From contig NZ_LQIW01000007.1 of NCBI RefSeq assembly GCF_001500025.1, positions 51,359 through 115,358 of the forward strand: a DNA stretch of 64,000 bases, written 5' to 3'. Origin of the DNA: Mycobacterium sp. IS-1590 (GTDB lineage Bacteria > Actinomycetota > Actinomycetes > Mycobacteriales > Mycobacteriaceae). This document shows, piece by piece, positions 1 to 8,197 of this stretch; positions within the stretch are counted from its first letter, which is position 1, and each line of letters begins with the position of its first letter. The notes below the pieces were generated by a model. It did no database searches and was not told the DNA's origin. It saw only the letters and a list, made by a program, of their open reading frames with translations. A program made the position numbers and the translations under genes.

Positions 1-1639
<1,639 letters not shown>

Positions 1640-1799
1640 CTGGCCCTCCAGAAGCCATAGGGACCTCGCCTGGACATCTTTGTCGGTCGGTGACTTCCCA
1701 GATTCATGCTCGACATACGCCCGTTACCGGGGCGATGGCTTCCTAACGATAGCGCGCAACCCGCTTGTCAGCTGCGTCGACCGGAACGATGAGTCTGCC

Positions 1800-2615
1800 G
1801 TGGGCCAGAATGTGCGGGTGCGCAAGCTGCTGCTCGGAGTGTTGGCGACGGTGCTGGCGGTCGCCCTGTGCGCCGTCGGCGCCGATTTCGGGGCGGCGAT
1901 CTACGCCGAATACCGGCTGGCCAGAAGCGTGCGCACCGCCGCTGACCTGCAACACGACCCGTCGGTGGCGATCCTCGGGTTCCCGTTCACCACCCAGGCG
2001 ATGGACCGCCACTACGACGAGGTCGAGATCAGGGCCAACGGCGTCGACAATCGCGTCGTCGGCAAGGCGTCGTTGGAGGCGACGCTGCACGACATCGATC
2101 TGCCCGGCGATTCGTGGCTCGTCGAGCCCGGCGCGAGGCTGCGGGTCGGCAAGGCCGAGAGCCGCATCATCATCGACTCGACGCACCTGGGCCGGTTCAT
2201 GGACATCCCGGATCTGCTGGTCGAGGCGCCGACGGGAGAGAGCAACGATGCCACCGGGGGCACCACCGAATCGGGTATCTCCAGCAACAAGGGCGTGGTG
2301 TTCACCGGGACACCCGCCAAAGCCGACTTTCACGACCGGGTGAGCGTCGCGGTGGACCTCGAGGTCGCCGGATCCGACCAGACGACGTTGGTGATGACGG
2401 CCACCGGCGTGCTGACCGGCCCCGGCACGGCCGACCAGGACGTGCCCGACGACAAGAAGGCCGCCGTGCTGGCCGCGTTCACCGCGAGCCTGCCCGGCCA
2501 GAAGCTGCCGTTCGGGCTGGCGCCGACGGCGCAGGGCGCCCGCGGTTCCGACATCATCATCGAGGGCATCGCCGAGGGAGTAACCGTCGCGCTCACCGAG
2601 TTCCATCTGTCATGA
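1800..2615 (+). CDS. lmeA: LmeA-like DUF2993 cell-envelope protein
   Basis: 271 aa with an N-terminal signal-anchor (VRVRKLLLGVLATVLAVALC) and a DUF2993 body. LmeA of M. smegmatis is an alpha-1,2-mannosidase needed for lipomannan maturation (family knowledge), so an envelope role is inferred. Conserved-looking stretches are FPFTTQAMDRHYDEVEI, SRIIIDSTHLGRFMDIPDLLVEAP and RGSDIIIEGIAEGV. The start is GTG 1800, with GTG 1812 as an alternative that leaves a more typical signal n-region. The stop overlaps the next ATG (ATGA, 2612-2615), coupling it to the thioredoxin-like gene. It is divergent from glnR; the 160-bp gap contains a TAACGA sequence (1744-1749) that could be its -10. Confidence 0.85.
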   Translation: MGQNVRVRKLLLGVLATVLAVALCAVGADFGAAIYAEYRLARSVRTAADLQHDPSVAILGFPFTTQAMDRHYDEVEIRANGVDNRVVGKASLEATLHDIDLPGDSWLVEPGARLRVGKAESRIIIDSTHLGRFMDIPDLLVEAPTGESNDATGGTTESGISSNKGVVFTGTPAKADFHDRVSVAVDLEVAGSDQTTLVMTATGVLTGPGTADQDVPDDKKAAVLAAFTASLPGQKLPFGLAPTAQGARGSDIIIEGIAEGVTVALTEFHLS

Positions 2616-3034
2616 GCTCTTCCTGGGTGTTGGCGATCACCGTGCTCATCGCGGCGCTGGGCGTCGCCTATGTGATCGGGCGGCTGGTCGCGCTGCGATC
2701 GAATCTGCGCGCGGCGAGCGAGAAGGCGGCCGATGTCGACACCAGTGCCCTCGGCCTGTCGTCGACCGGACCGACCGTCGTGCACTTCTCCGCCGAGTGG
2801 TGCGGGCCGTGCGCCGCGGTGCGCCGGGTCGTCGACGAGGTCTGCGCCCAGCTGCCCGCGGTGGCCCACGTCGAGATCGACATCGACGCCAATCCGGAGG
2901 CCGCGCGGCGTCTTTCGGTGCTCTCGCTTCCCACCACCATCCTGTTCGACCGGGGCGGCCGGCCCCGCTACCGGACCCACGGCGTCCCCAAGGCCGCTGA
3001 CCTGCGCTCGGCTCTGGAACCGCTGTTGGCTTGA
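2612..3034 (+). CDS. thiX: Membrane-anchored thioredoxin-like protein
   Basis: 140 aa. An N-terminal transmembrane segment (residues about 5-28) is followed by a thioredoxin fold with the canonical WCGPC active site at residues 63-67 and the cis-proline loop in LSLPTTILF near residue 110. Predicted disulfide reductase or transfer protein at the membrane. The fold's orientation is not provable from sequence; the positive cluster RSNLR after the TM suggests a cytoplasmic C-terminal side, but the opposite is possible. ATG 2612 overlaps the lmeA stop. It sits just upstream of the sulfur operon, as ThiX (Rv0816c) does in M. tuberculosis (recalled). Confidence 0.85.
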   Translation: MSSSWVLAITVLIAALGVAYVIGRLVALRSNLRAASEKAADVDTSALGLSSTGPTVVHFSAEWCGPCAAVRRVVDEVCAQLPAVAHVEIDIDANPEAARRLSVLSLPTTILFDRGGRPRYRTHGVPKAADLRSALEPLLA

Positions 3035-3050
3035 TCACCGTGTCGATTGG

Positions 3051-3056
3051 TAAGCT
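3051..3056 (+). promoter_or_regulatory. -10 box for a leaderless transcript (poly-Cys leader ORF)
   Basis: TAAGCT (TANNNT consensus) ends 7 nt before GTG 3064, so transcription should start at or next to the start codon. No Shine-Dalgarno sequence is needed or visible. Confidence 0.7.
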
Positions 3057-3063
3057 GTCCGGC

Positions 3064-3156
3064 GTGTCCGCCCGCCTCGAGCCGATGCTCACCAAGCGCC
3101 GCGCAGTCGATCTGTGCCGCGTCGCGGGTTCTTGCTGTTGTTGTTGCAGCTGCTGA
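3064..3156 (+). CDS. Leaderless poly-cysteine leader peptide (cysteine attenuator)
   Basis: A 30-codon ORF starting at GTG: VSARLEPMLTKRRAVDL, then Cys18, and five consecutive Cys codons at 24-28 plus Cys30 (TGC TGT TGT TGT TGC AGC TGC TGA). It lies directly upstream of the DUF4395-sulfurtransferase-sseC operon. Polycysteine leaderless short ORFs at this locus act as cysteine-responsive attenuators in mycobacteria (Ms5788A in M. smegmatis, recalled). When Cys-tRNA is short, ribosomes stall on the Cys codons and downstream translation is relieved. The peptide is probably only a sensor. Usage of rare TGT next to TGC supports selection for the codon tract. Confidence 0.85.
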   Translation: MSARLEPMLTKRRAVDLCRVAGSCCCCCSC

Positions 3157-3252
3157 GTAGCCGCGCCCTTCTTCGCGCCGCACTCGGGAGCGACCCATGT
3201 GGTCTTTCCCGTTTCAGCCCAGCCCGACCCGATGACCGCAACAGGAGCATGA
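3157..3252 (+). promoter_or_regulatory. Attenuator region between poly-Cys ORF and operon
   Basis: 96 nt between the leader stop and the DUF4395 start, ending in AGGAG (3243-3247) placed 5 nt before ATG 3253. The sequence GCAACAG at 3238-3244, at the edge of this ribosome-binding site, is complementary (one G-U) to CTGTTGT at 3135-3141 and, in another register, to 3141-3147, both inside the Cys codon tract. A ribosome stalled on these codons would prevent the pairing. The pairing is an inference from base complementarity. Confidence 0.5.
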
Positions 3253-3744
3253 ATGCCAACGACGAACATGTCGACAACACGAAGCAGCACGCCGGCCCAG
3301 GTGGACGTGCGCGGGCCGCGGTTCGCCGCATGGCTCACCACCGTCGTGCTGGTGGCCACCCTGCTGCTGTGGCCGGTGAACCCGGTGCTCGCCGCGGTCG
3401 TGCTGGGCCTGCAGGCGGCGGTGTTCGCCATCGGAGCATGGCGCGGCCCGCGGTCGCATCCCTACGGCCTGGTCTTCGCCCGTCTGATCGCGCCGCGACT
3501 GGGACCGGTCACCGAAAAGGAGCCGGTGGCGCCGCTGAAGTTCGCCCAGTTCGTCGGGCTCGTCTTCGCGGTGGCCGGCGTCGTCGGGTTCGCGACCGGC
3601 CTGCCACTGCTCGGTCTGATCGCCACCGCCTTCGCGTTGGTGGCGGCGTTCCTCAATGCGGCCTTCGGCATCTGCCTGGGCTGCCAGCTCTACCCGCTCG
3701 TCGCGGGCGTCCGAAAGAACACAAGCGCATCGTCAACCGCATAG
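3253..3744 (+). CDS. DUF4395 integral membrane protein
   Basis: 163 aa with about four hydrophobic segments (AAWLTTVVLVATLLLWPV, LAAVVLGLQAAVFAIGAW, FAQFVGLVFAVAGVVGFA, LLGLIATAFALVAAFLNA). A conserved C-terminal FGICLGCQLYP holds two cysteines, typical of DUF4395. The start ATG 3253 is chosen because of AGGAG 5 nt upstream; ATG 3249 is out of frame. It is first in an operon with a sulfurtransferase and sseC, under a cysteine-sensing leader, so a role in sulfur or thiosulfate handling is inferred. Molecular function is unknown. Confidence 0.85.
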   Translation: MPTTNMSTTRSSTPAQVDVRGPRFAAWLTTVVLVATLLLWPVNPVLAAVVLGLQAAVFAIGAWRGPRSHPYGLVFARLIAPRLGPVTEKEPVAPLKFAQFVGLVFAVAGVVGFATGLPLLGLIATAFALVAAFLNAAFGICLGCQLYPLVAGVRKNTSASSTA

Positions 3745-3780
3745 AACTTCAAACCTGAAGCAACCGAAAGGATTTCCTCT

Positions 3781-4614
3781 ATGGCACGCTCCGACGTCCT
3801 GGTCACGGCTGACTGGGCCGAGAGCAATCTCAACGCACCGAACATCGTGTTCGTCGAGGTCGACGAAGACACCAGCGCCTACGACGGCGGCCACATCGAG
3901 GGCGCGGTCAAAATCGACTGGAAGACCGACCTCCAAGATCCGGTGCGCCGCGATTTCGTTGACCAGGAACAGTTTTCGAAGCTGCTGAGTGAACGTGGCA
4001 TCTCCAACGACGACACCGTGGTTCTCTACGGCGGCAACAACAACTGGTTCGCGGCGTATGCCTACTGGTACTTCAAGCTGTACGGGCACCAGAACGTCAA
4101 GCTGCTCGACGGCGGCCGCAAGAAGTGGGAGCTCGACGGACGTCCGCTGTCCACCGAGGTCGTCAAGCGGCCCGCGACCAGCTACACCGCCAAGGCGCCC
4201 GACAACAGCATCCGGGCCTTCCGCGACGAGGTGATCGCGGCGATCAACAACAAGAACCTCGTCGACGTACGCTCCCCCGACGAGTTCTCCGGCAAGATCC
4301 TGGCTCCGGCGCACCTGCCCCAGGAGCAGAGCCAGCGACCCGGGCATATCCCGAGCGCCATCAACGTTCCGTGGAGCAAGGCGGCCAACGACGACGGCAC
4401 CTTCAAGTCCGACGAGGCGCTGGAGAAGCTGTACGCCGAGGCCGGGCTGGACGGTGAGAAGGAGACCATCGCTTACTGCCGCATCGGTGAGCGCTCGTCG
4501 CACACTTGGTTCGTGCTGCAGGAGCTGCTCGGACACAAGAACGTCAAGAACTACGACGGCAGTTGGACCGAATACGGCTCCCTGGTGGGGGCCCCGATCG
4601 AGTTGGGAAATTGA
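3781..4614 (+). CDS. cysA2: Two-domain thiosulfate sulfurtransferase (rhodanese)
   Basis: 277 aa, the same length as mycobacterial CysA2/CysA3 (recalled). An inactive N-terminal rhodanese domain (about 1-130) is followed by a catalytic C-terminal domain with active-site loop YCRIGERSS, Cys233 being the persulfide cysteine. NLVDVRSPDEFSG is the CH2A-like element of the second domain. It transfers sulfane sulfur from thiosulfate to acceptors such as SseC/MoeZ-type partners or cyanide. It lies 36 bp after DUF4395 and one nucleotide before sseC, so the three form one operon behind the poly-Cys attenuator. Codon use is ordinary. Confidence 0.93.
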   Translation: MARSDVLVTADWAESNLNAPNIVFVEVDEDTSAYDGGHIEGAVKIDWKTDLQDPVRRDFVDQEQFSKLLSERGISNDDTVVLYGGNNNWFAAYAYWYFKLYGHQNVKLLDGGRKKWELDGRPLSTEVVKRPATSYTAKAPDNSIRAFRDEVIAAINNKNLVDVRSPDEFSGKILAPAHLPQEQSQRPGHIPSAINVPWSKAANDDGTFKSDEALEKLYAEAGLDGEKETIAYCRIGERSSHTWFVLQELLGHKNVKNYDGSWTEYGSLVGAPIELGN

Positions 4615-4615
4615 T

Positions 4616-4918
4616 ATGTGCTCTGCCCCGAAACAAGGCCTGACGTTGCCCGCCAGCGTCGACTTGGAGAAGGAGACGGTGATCACCGGCCGCGTCGTGG
4701 ACGGGTCGGGACAGACCGTCGGCGGCGCGTTCGTGCGGCTGCTGGACAGCTCGGACGAGTTCACCGCCGAGGTGGTCGCGTCGGCCACCGGTGACTTCCG
4801 GTTCTTCGCCGCGCCCGGCACCTGGACGCTGCGCGCGCTGTCGAAGGTCGGCAACGGCGACGCCGTCGTCGCGCCGTCGGGCGCGGGCATCCACGAGGTC
4901 GACGTCAAGGTCGCCTGA
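4616..4918 (+). CDS. sseC: SseC-like protein (DUF1416)
   Basis: 100 aa. It begins MCSAPKQGLTLPASVDLEKE and then folds as a transthyretin/carboxypeptidase-regulatory-like beta sandwich (ITGRVVDGSGQTVGGAFVRLLDSS). This is the usual DUF1416/SseC layout found next to mycobacterial rhodaneses. ATG 4616 follows the sulfurtransferase stop by one nucleotide. Probable partner or accessory protein in sulfur transfer; the mechanism is not known. Cys2 near the N-terminus might accept sulfur (inference). Confidence 0.88.
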   Translation: MCSAPKQGLTLPASVDLEKETVITGRVVDGSGQTVGGAFVRLLDSSDEFTAEVVASATGDFRFFAAPGTWTLRALSKVGNGDAVVAPSGAGIHEVDVKVA

Positions 4919-4930
4919 GATCCACCGGCT

Positions 4931-4987
4931 CGAAACTGAACTTGTGGGCGACGACCCGCGCGGACTTTGCACACGAGTTCAGTTTCG
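4931..4987. repeat. 57-bp long-loop inverted repeat
   Basis: Arms 4931-4948 (CGAAACTGAACTTGTGGG) and 4970-4987 (CACACGAGTTCAGTTTCG): 16 of 18 Watson-Crick pairs plus one G-U, loop 21 nt. It sits in the 120-bp gap after sseC. There is no T-tract, so a classical intrinsic terminator is not supported. It is one of several similar elements in this window. Confidence 0.7.
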
Positions 4988-5025
4988 GCGCACCGGGCCG
5001 ACGCACTCGGCCTCCCGCGGCCGAC

Positions 5026-5031
5026 TAGACT
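5026..5031 (+). promoter_or_regulatory. -10 box for leaderless micro-protein transcript
   Basis: TAGACT ends 7 nt before GTG 5039, so the mRNA should begin at or very near the start codon. Confidence 0.65.
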
Positions 5032-5038
5032 CGTGCCC

Positions 5039-5137
5039 GTGGTGCTGTTCTTCGAACTCCTGCTCGTAGCCGCGACCCTGGTGATCACCTGGTTCGCGTT
5101 GTACGCGGTGTACCGGCTGATCACCGACGAGTCGTGA
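5039..5137 (+). CDS. 32-aa single-pass membrane micro-protein
   Basis: GTG-started [23 protein letters not shown], then [12 protein letters not shown]. It is almost entirely one transmembrane helix with a short polar C-terminus. Support for translation is a -10 box at leaderless spacing and a stop codon (TGA 5135-5137) that overlaps GTG 5134 of the next gene. Its translation probably feeds the nitrobindin-like gene. Function unknown; it may be a small membrane regulator or mainly a coupling device. Confidence 0.65.
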   Translation: MVLFFELLLVAATLVITWFALYAVYRLITDES

Positions 5138-5763
5138 CGTCCGGGGACGATGCTGTAGCCGCCGCGAAAGAACGCGCGAAAACGACCGCGGCGCGCAACA
5201 TCCCGGTTTTCGGTGATCTTCCCGCGCCATCGGACACCGCCAATCTCCGCGAGGGCGCGAACCTCAACGACGCGCTTCTGGCGCTGTTGCCGCTCGTCGG
5301 TGTCTGGCGCGGCGAGGGTGAGGGCCGCGGCGCCGACGGCGATTACCGGTTCGGCCAGCAGATCGTGGTGTCCCACGACGGCAGCGACTACTTGATCTGG
5401 GAGGCGCGCTCGTGGCGACTCAGCGAGTCCGGCGACTTCGAGGCGCACACGCTGCGCGAGTCCGGGTTCTGGCGCTTCGTCAACGACCCGGCCGACCCGT
5501 CAGAGTCCCAGGCCATCGAACTGTTGCTGGCCCATTCCGCGGGCTATGTCGAGCTGTTCTACGGCCGCCCCCTTTCCCAGTCGTCGTGGGAGTTGGTCAC
5601 CGATGCGTTGGCGCGCAGCAAGTCCGGGATGCTGGTCGGTGGCGCCAAACGGCTGTACGGCATCGTCGAGGGCGGCGATCTGGCCTACGTCGAGGAGCGG
5701 GTCGACGCCGACGGTGGCCTGGTCCCCCACCTGTCGGCCAGGCTGTCGAGGTTCGCCGGCTGA
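5134..5763 (+). CDS. Nitrobindin-like / THAP4 heme-binding-fold protein (DUF1794)
   Basis: 209 aa. After a 40-residue polar N-terminus it has the beta-barrel signature [16 protein letters not shown], then [24 protein letters not shown] and [16 protein letters not shown]. It resembles Rv0813c, a fatty-acid-binding-protein-like ten-stranded barrel (recalled). Members of this branch are called ferric nitrobindin-like because the heme-ligating histidine of true nitrobindins appears to be absent. The C-terminal strand here reads [11 protein letters not shown], and only alignment would settle the ligand. Possible roles are small hydrophobic ligand binding or reactive-nitrogen chemistry. GTG 5134 overlaps the micro-protein stop, and the stop overlaps the next ATG. 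Confidence 0.85.
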   Translation: MTSGDDAVAAAKERAKTTAARNIPVFGDLPAPSDTANLREGANLNDALLALLPLVGVWRGEGEGRGADGDYRFGQQIVVSHDGSDYLIWEARSWRLSESGDFEAHTLRESGFWRFVNDPADPSESQAIELLLAHSAGYVELFYGRPLSQSSWELVTDALARSKSGMLVGGAKRLYGIVEGGDLAYVEERVDADGGLVPHLSARLSRFAG

Positions 5764-6074
5764 TGCGCGCGATCATGGTCCTCGCGGGTCTCGCCGCGAC
5801 CGCGGTGCTCGCAGGGTGCGGGTCCGAACCACCGGCCGAGCAGGGGCCCCCCACCTCGCAGTCCCTGTCGCAGACCACCACCTCGCAGGCCCCGGCCCAA
5901 ACCACCGCGTCCGAGACCCCCGCCGGTCACGGTTCGCTGGCCCAGTGCCTGGACGAGCACGGCGTACCCGCAGCGCCCGGACCGGCCGCAGGCCCGCCTC
6001 CCGGCGTCGATGCCGAGACCTGGAACGAGGCCATGCGGGCGTGCGCCACGTTCGCGCCGGGACCCGCCGGCTAA
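5763..6074 (+). CDS. Small Ser/Thr-rich lipoprotein
   Basis: 103 aa. Signal peptide [19 protein letters not shown] has lipobox LAGC with Cys19. A Ser/Thr/Gln/Pro-rich linker follows (QSLSQTTTSQAPAQTTASET), then a short C-terminal domain with two cysteines (AQCLDEHGVPAAPG and MRACATFAPG) that could form a disulfide. Predicted lipid-anchored, surface-exposed. ATG 5763 overlaps the preceding stop (TGATG), so it is cotranslated with the nitrobindin-like gene. It ends tail-to-tail with the solute-binding lipoprotein, the stop codons sharing bases (6071-6074). Function unknown. Confidence 0.8.
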   Translation: MRAIMVLAGLAATAVLAGCGSEPPAEQGPPTSQSLSQTTTSQAPAQTTASETPAGHGSLAQCLDEHGVPAAPGPAAGPPPGVDAETWNEAMRACATFAPGPAG

Positions 6075-6928
6075 GCCAGTTGCGGGCTCTTACCCACCTC
6101 GGCCAGCCACTCACCGCGCAATTGCGCCAGCGTGCCGTCGTCGCGTAACGAATCGACGACCAAGGAGACGCAGGCGGTCAGCCCGCTGTGTTTGGCGAGC
6201 ACTAGGCCGAACTGTTCCGGGGCCTGGTCGCCGGCGGGTAGCTGACCGACCATCATTCCGTCGCGCAATTCGCCGACGACCGCGAACGCGGTCGGCAGAT
6301 CGGCGATCAGCGCGTCGATTTCGCCGTTGGACAGCGCGAGCTTCGCATCGGAGTTGGTCTCGTACACCTCGACCGCGTTCCGGCCGCCGACCGCCAATGC
6401 GGCGGTGTGGCTGGTGCTGGCGACCTGAGCTCCCAGCCGCAGCGTCTTGAGGTCGTCGACGTTTCTCACGCCGGCCGCAGGCGAGCCCTTGACGGTGATG
6501 ACGGCCTGGTTCACGTCGAAGTACGGCGTCGAGAAGTCCACAGCGGCCCTGCGCTGTTCGGTGATGGAGAACTGGGTCAGGTTGGCGTCAAAGGATTTGG
6601 CACCGGCGGCGATGGCCTCACCGAACGGCACCCGCACCCACCGCACGTCGGTGGCGCTGTAACCGAGCCGGTTCGCGATGGCGTATGCGAGCGCCGACTC
6701 GAAGCCCTCCCCGTTGGCCGGATTGTCACCCATGTACCACGGCGGGTACACCGGCCGATCGGTACCGAAGGTGAAGATTCCCTTGTACAGGGTCGCCAAC
6801 TTGTCTTTGTGACAGTCGTGCGGGCTCGCCGCGCTGTAGGGCTCAGCAGCGGGCGCACAGGCCGTCACGGTTGCAAGGGCCGCCAGCAGCACGCCGAGCT
6901 TCTTGACGATGCGCATGGGCCGCATCAT
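6071..6928 (-). CDS. Amino-acid-type ABC transporter solute-binding lipoprotein
   Basis: 285 aa, or 281 from the in-frame ATG 6916, which gives a cleaner signal peptide (MRIVKKLGVLLAALATVTAC). Lipobox VTAC is followed by a family-3 periplasmic binding protein domain (SBP_bac_3): FESALAYAIANRLGY, NLTQFSITEQRRAAVDFSTPYF and LRLGAQVASTSHTAAL. It probably binds a polar amino acid or related solute outside the membrane. No permease or ATPase gene is adjacent, so the transporter partner is unknown. A promoter, a short peptide ORF and structured RNA lie in the 330 bp upstream, suggesting regulated expression. Substrate is not assignable from sequence. Confidence 0.85.
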   Translation of the reverse strand: MMRPMRIVKKLGVLLAALATVTACAPAAEPYSAASPHDCHKDKLATLYKGIFTFGTDRPVYPPWYMGDNPANGEGFESALAYAIANRLGYSATDVRWVRVPFGEAIAAGAKSFDANLTQFSITEQRRAAVDFSTPYFDVNQAVITVKGSPAAGVRNVDDLKTLRLGAQVASTSHTAALAVGGRNAVEVYETNSDAKLALSNGEIDALIADLPTAFAVVGELRDGMMVGQLPAGDQAPEQFGLVLAKHSGLTACVSLVVDSLRDDGTLAQLRGEWLAEVGKSPQLA

Positions 6929-7014
6929 CGCCCGCGCACGCCAGGATCGCGAGTCCGGACGTGCAACGGTTCGCTACCGATTCGACTGTCGGATGTGGAC
7001 CACCGGATATGAAG

Positions 7015-7067
7015 CGGCCCCCGAGCCGTGTGTTCCTGGCGGACAAAACCGAGGGGCTCGGGGGCCG
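7015..7067. repeat. 53-bp long-loop inverted repeat in the SBP leader
   Basis: Perfect 13-bp arms 7015-7027 (CGGCCCCCGAGCC) and 7055-7067 (GGCTCGGGGGCCG) with a 27-nt loop. On the minus-strand transcript it lies after the leader peptide and about 90 nt before the lipoprotein start. Confidence 0.75.
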
Positions 7068-7076
7068 GGTGACTGC

Positions 7077-7130
7077 GGGGAATTCGCCAGCGCGCGCAGG
7101 CGCGAAGAGCCTCAGCTCATTCCCCTGGCG
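7077..7130 (-). promoter_or_regulatory. Competing RNA stems downstream of the leader peptide
   Basis: On the minus transcript, CGCCAG (7130-7125) can pair with CTGGCG (7090-7085), and GGGGAAT (7125-7119) with ATTCCCC (7083-7077). The two stems interleave (1-3, 2-4), so they are either mutually exclusive or form an H-type pseudoknot. This is an inference from complementarity only. Confidence 0.45.
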
Positions 7131-7133
7131 CTG

Positions 7134-7172
7134 CTAGCTCGCAGCCACCTCACAAGTCCATAAGTCACTCAA
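7134..7172 (-). CDS. Putative 12-aa leader peptide with rare codons
   Basis: Reads (TTG)-S-D-L-W-T-C-E-V-A-A-S, then TAG; an ATT one codon earlier (7175) is also possible. A near-perfect anti-16S sequence AGGAGGTGGT (7190-7181) lies 9 nt before ATT and 12 nt before TTG. Consecutive codons TTA-TGG-ACT-TGT are rare in this GC-rich genome, TTA extremely so. A promoter-like pair lies just upstream and interleaved stems lie downstream. This layout is that of an attenuator leader; it is not shown to be translated. Confidence 0.5.
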   Translation of the reverse strand: MSDLWTCEVAAS

Positions 7173-7206
7173 AATCTCGGACCACCTCCTCTCCTGTGTA
7201 CGGGCG

Positions 7207-7235
7207 ACGCTACCCGCGCACGCACGAGGCGACAA
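7207..7235 (-). promoter_or_regulatory. Promoter for the solute-binding lipoprotein leader
   Basis: On the minus strand, TTGTCG (7235-7230), a 17-nt spacer and TAGCGT (7212-7207). A start point near 7200 would give a 5' leader of about 270-285 nt before the lipoprotein gene and about 25 nt before the short peptide. Confidence 0.6.
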
Positions 7236-7258
7236 CCGGATTACGGGCGATTCAGCGT

Positions 7259-8146
7259 TCAGCGATCGCGCACGATCGCGGCGTCGACGAGTTCGGTGAA
7301 CTCGGCCGCCAACGGGCTTGGCGGCAGCGGCGTCCCGTCGAGGGTGTGCACCCGCGCCGCCAACGTGATGCTCGACACCAGCCAAACACCCTGTGCGGTA
7401 TACAGATCCGCAGCTCGCAGCGAGCGGTAGTCGCAGGCGTAGCCCTTGTCGCGGGCGACCTCGAACAGCGCCTGCTGAGTGGTGCCGCGCAGGATCGGGA
7501 ACCACGGCGGTGGAGTGAAGAACGCGATATCGCCGGCGCCGGGCTCGGACTCCGTTGCGATGACGACGGTCGAGCGCGGCCCCTCCAGGATGAAACCGTC
7601 GGTGCCGACGAAGATCACGTCGCCCGCGCCGTTGCGCTCGGCATGTCGCAGCGCGGCCATGTTCACCGCGTAGGACAGGGTTTTGGCGCCGGCGAGCAGC
7701 CACGGCATATCGCCGGTGCCCTCGGAGGAGAGTCCGCGCGCCAAGGTCAGCGCGGCAAGCCCGTTTCGCCGCACCTCGGTCACCCGCGCGGGTAACGCCC
7801 CGACCGTGGCGAACGCCGTCGGGGCTGAGCCGCCTTCGCGCCCCCTGCTGTACACCAACCGCAGCACGCCCTCCTCGCCCGTCTGCGAGGTCCACTGGGC
7901 CACGGCAGCGGACACCGCGGAGCGCCAGCGCGACAGGTCGGGGTCGGGAAGGTCGATCAGGCGCGCCGATTGCGTGAGCCGCGACAGGTGGGCGTCGAGC
8001 AGGCACGGCCGGCCATCGCGGATCAGCAATGTCTCGAAGACGCCGTCGCCGCGGACCGCCGCGAGGTCATCGGCGTGCAGCAGCGGCGCCGCGGGGTCGT
8101 GCAACCGCCCGTCGAGGGTCACCACGACCCCGGGTTCGCCAGCCAT
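7259..8146 (-). CDS. pabC: PabC-like fold-IV PLP enzyme (aminodeoxychorismate lyase/aminotransferase)
   Basis: 295 aa, class IV aminotransferase fold. The PLP lysine is predicted at Lys155 in WLLAGAKTLSYAVNM; RGDGVFETLLIRDGRP is the N-terminal cofactor-domain signature and FILEGPRSTVVIA the phosphate-binding region. It probably cleaves 4-amino-4-deoxychorismate to p-aminobenzoate for folate synthesis, as proposed for Rv0812 (recalled). D-amino-acid or branched-chain aminotransferase activity is an alternative. The start is ATG 8146; a longer frame upstream runs into the divergent gene and was rejected. It is head-to-head with the YgfZ-like folate-binding gene, a functionally consistent pairing. 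Confidence 0.85.
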   Translation of the reverse strand: MAGEPGVVVTLDGRLHDPAAPLLHADDLAAVRGDGVFETLLIRDGRPCLLDAHLSRLTQSARLIDLPDPDLSRWRSAVSAAVAQWTSQTGEEGVLRLVYSRGREGGSAPTAFATVGALPARVTEVRRNGLAALTLARGLSSEGTGDMPWLLAGAKTLSYAVNMAALRHAERNGAGDVIFVGTDGFILEGPRSTVVIATESEPGAGDIAFFTPPPWFPILRGTTQQALFEVARDKGYACDYRSLRAADLYTAQGVWLVSSITLAARVHTLDGTPLPPSPLAAEFTELVDAAIVRDR

Positions 8147-8185
8147 GGGGCCACAGCGTAGCCGCGCAGCGCTCAACGCCGAACG

Positions 8186-8191
8186 TAGAGT
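8186..8191 (+). promoter_or_regulatory. -10 box, leaderless ygfZ transcript
   Basis: TAGAGT ends 6 nt before GTG 8198. Confidence 0.65.
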
Positions 8192-8197
8192 TGACCT

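Noticed and set aside
1640..1799. GlnR binding box in the glnR-lmeA intergenic region
   Set aside because: No convincing pair of GTNAC-like half sites at the right spacing was found.
4931..4987. Intrinsic terminator after sseC
   Set aside because: The hairpin has a 21-nt loop and no T-tract; it matches the other long-loop repeats better than a terminator.
3733..5448. 571-aa open frame on the minus strand
   Set aside because: It is antisense to the sulfurtransferase, sseC and nitrobindin-like genes, has the composition of a frame shadow in GC-rich DNA, and shows no recognisable motif or ribosome-binding site.
7134..7175. Mycofactocin-type precursor peptide
   Set aside because: The peptide lacks the conserved C-terminal Val-Tyr end of MftA and no maturase genes are nearby; an attenuator leader fits better.
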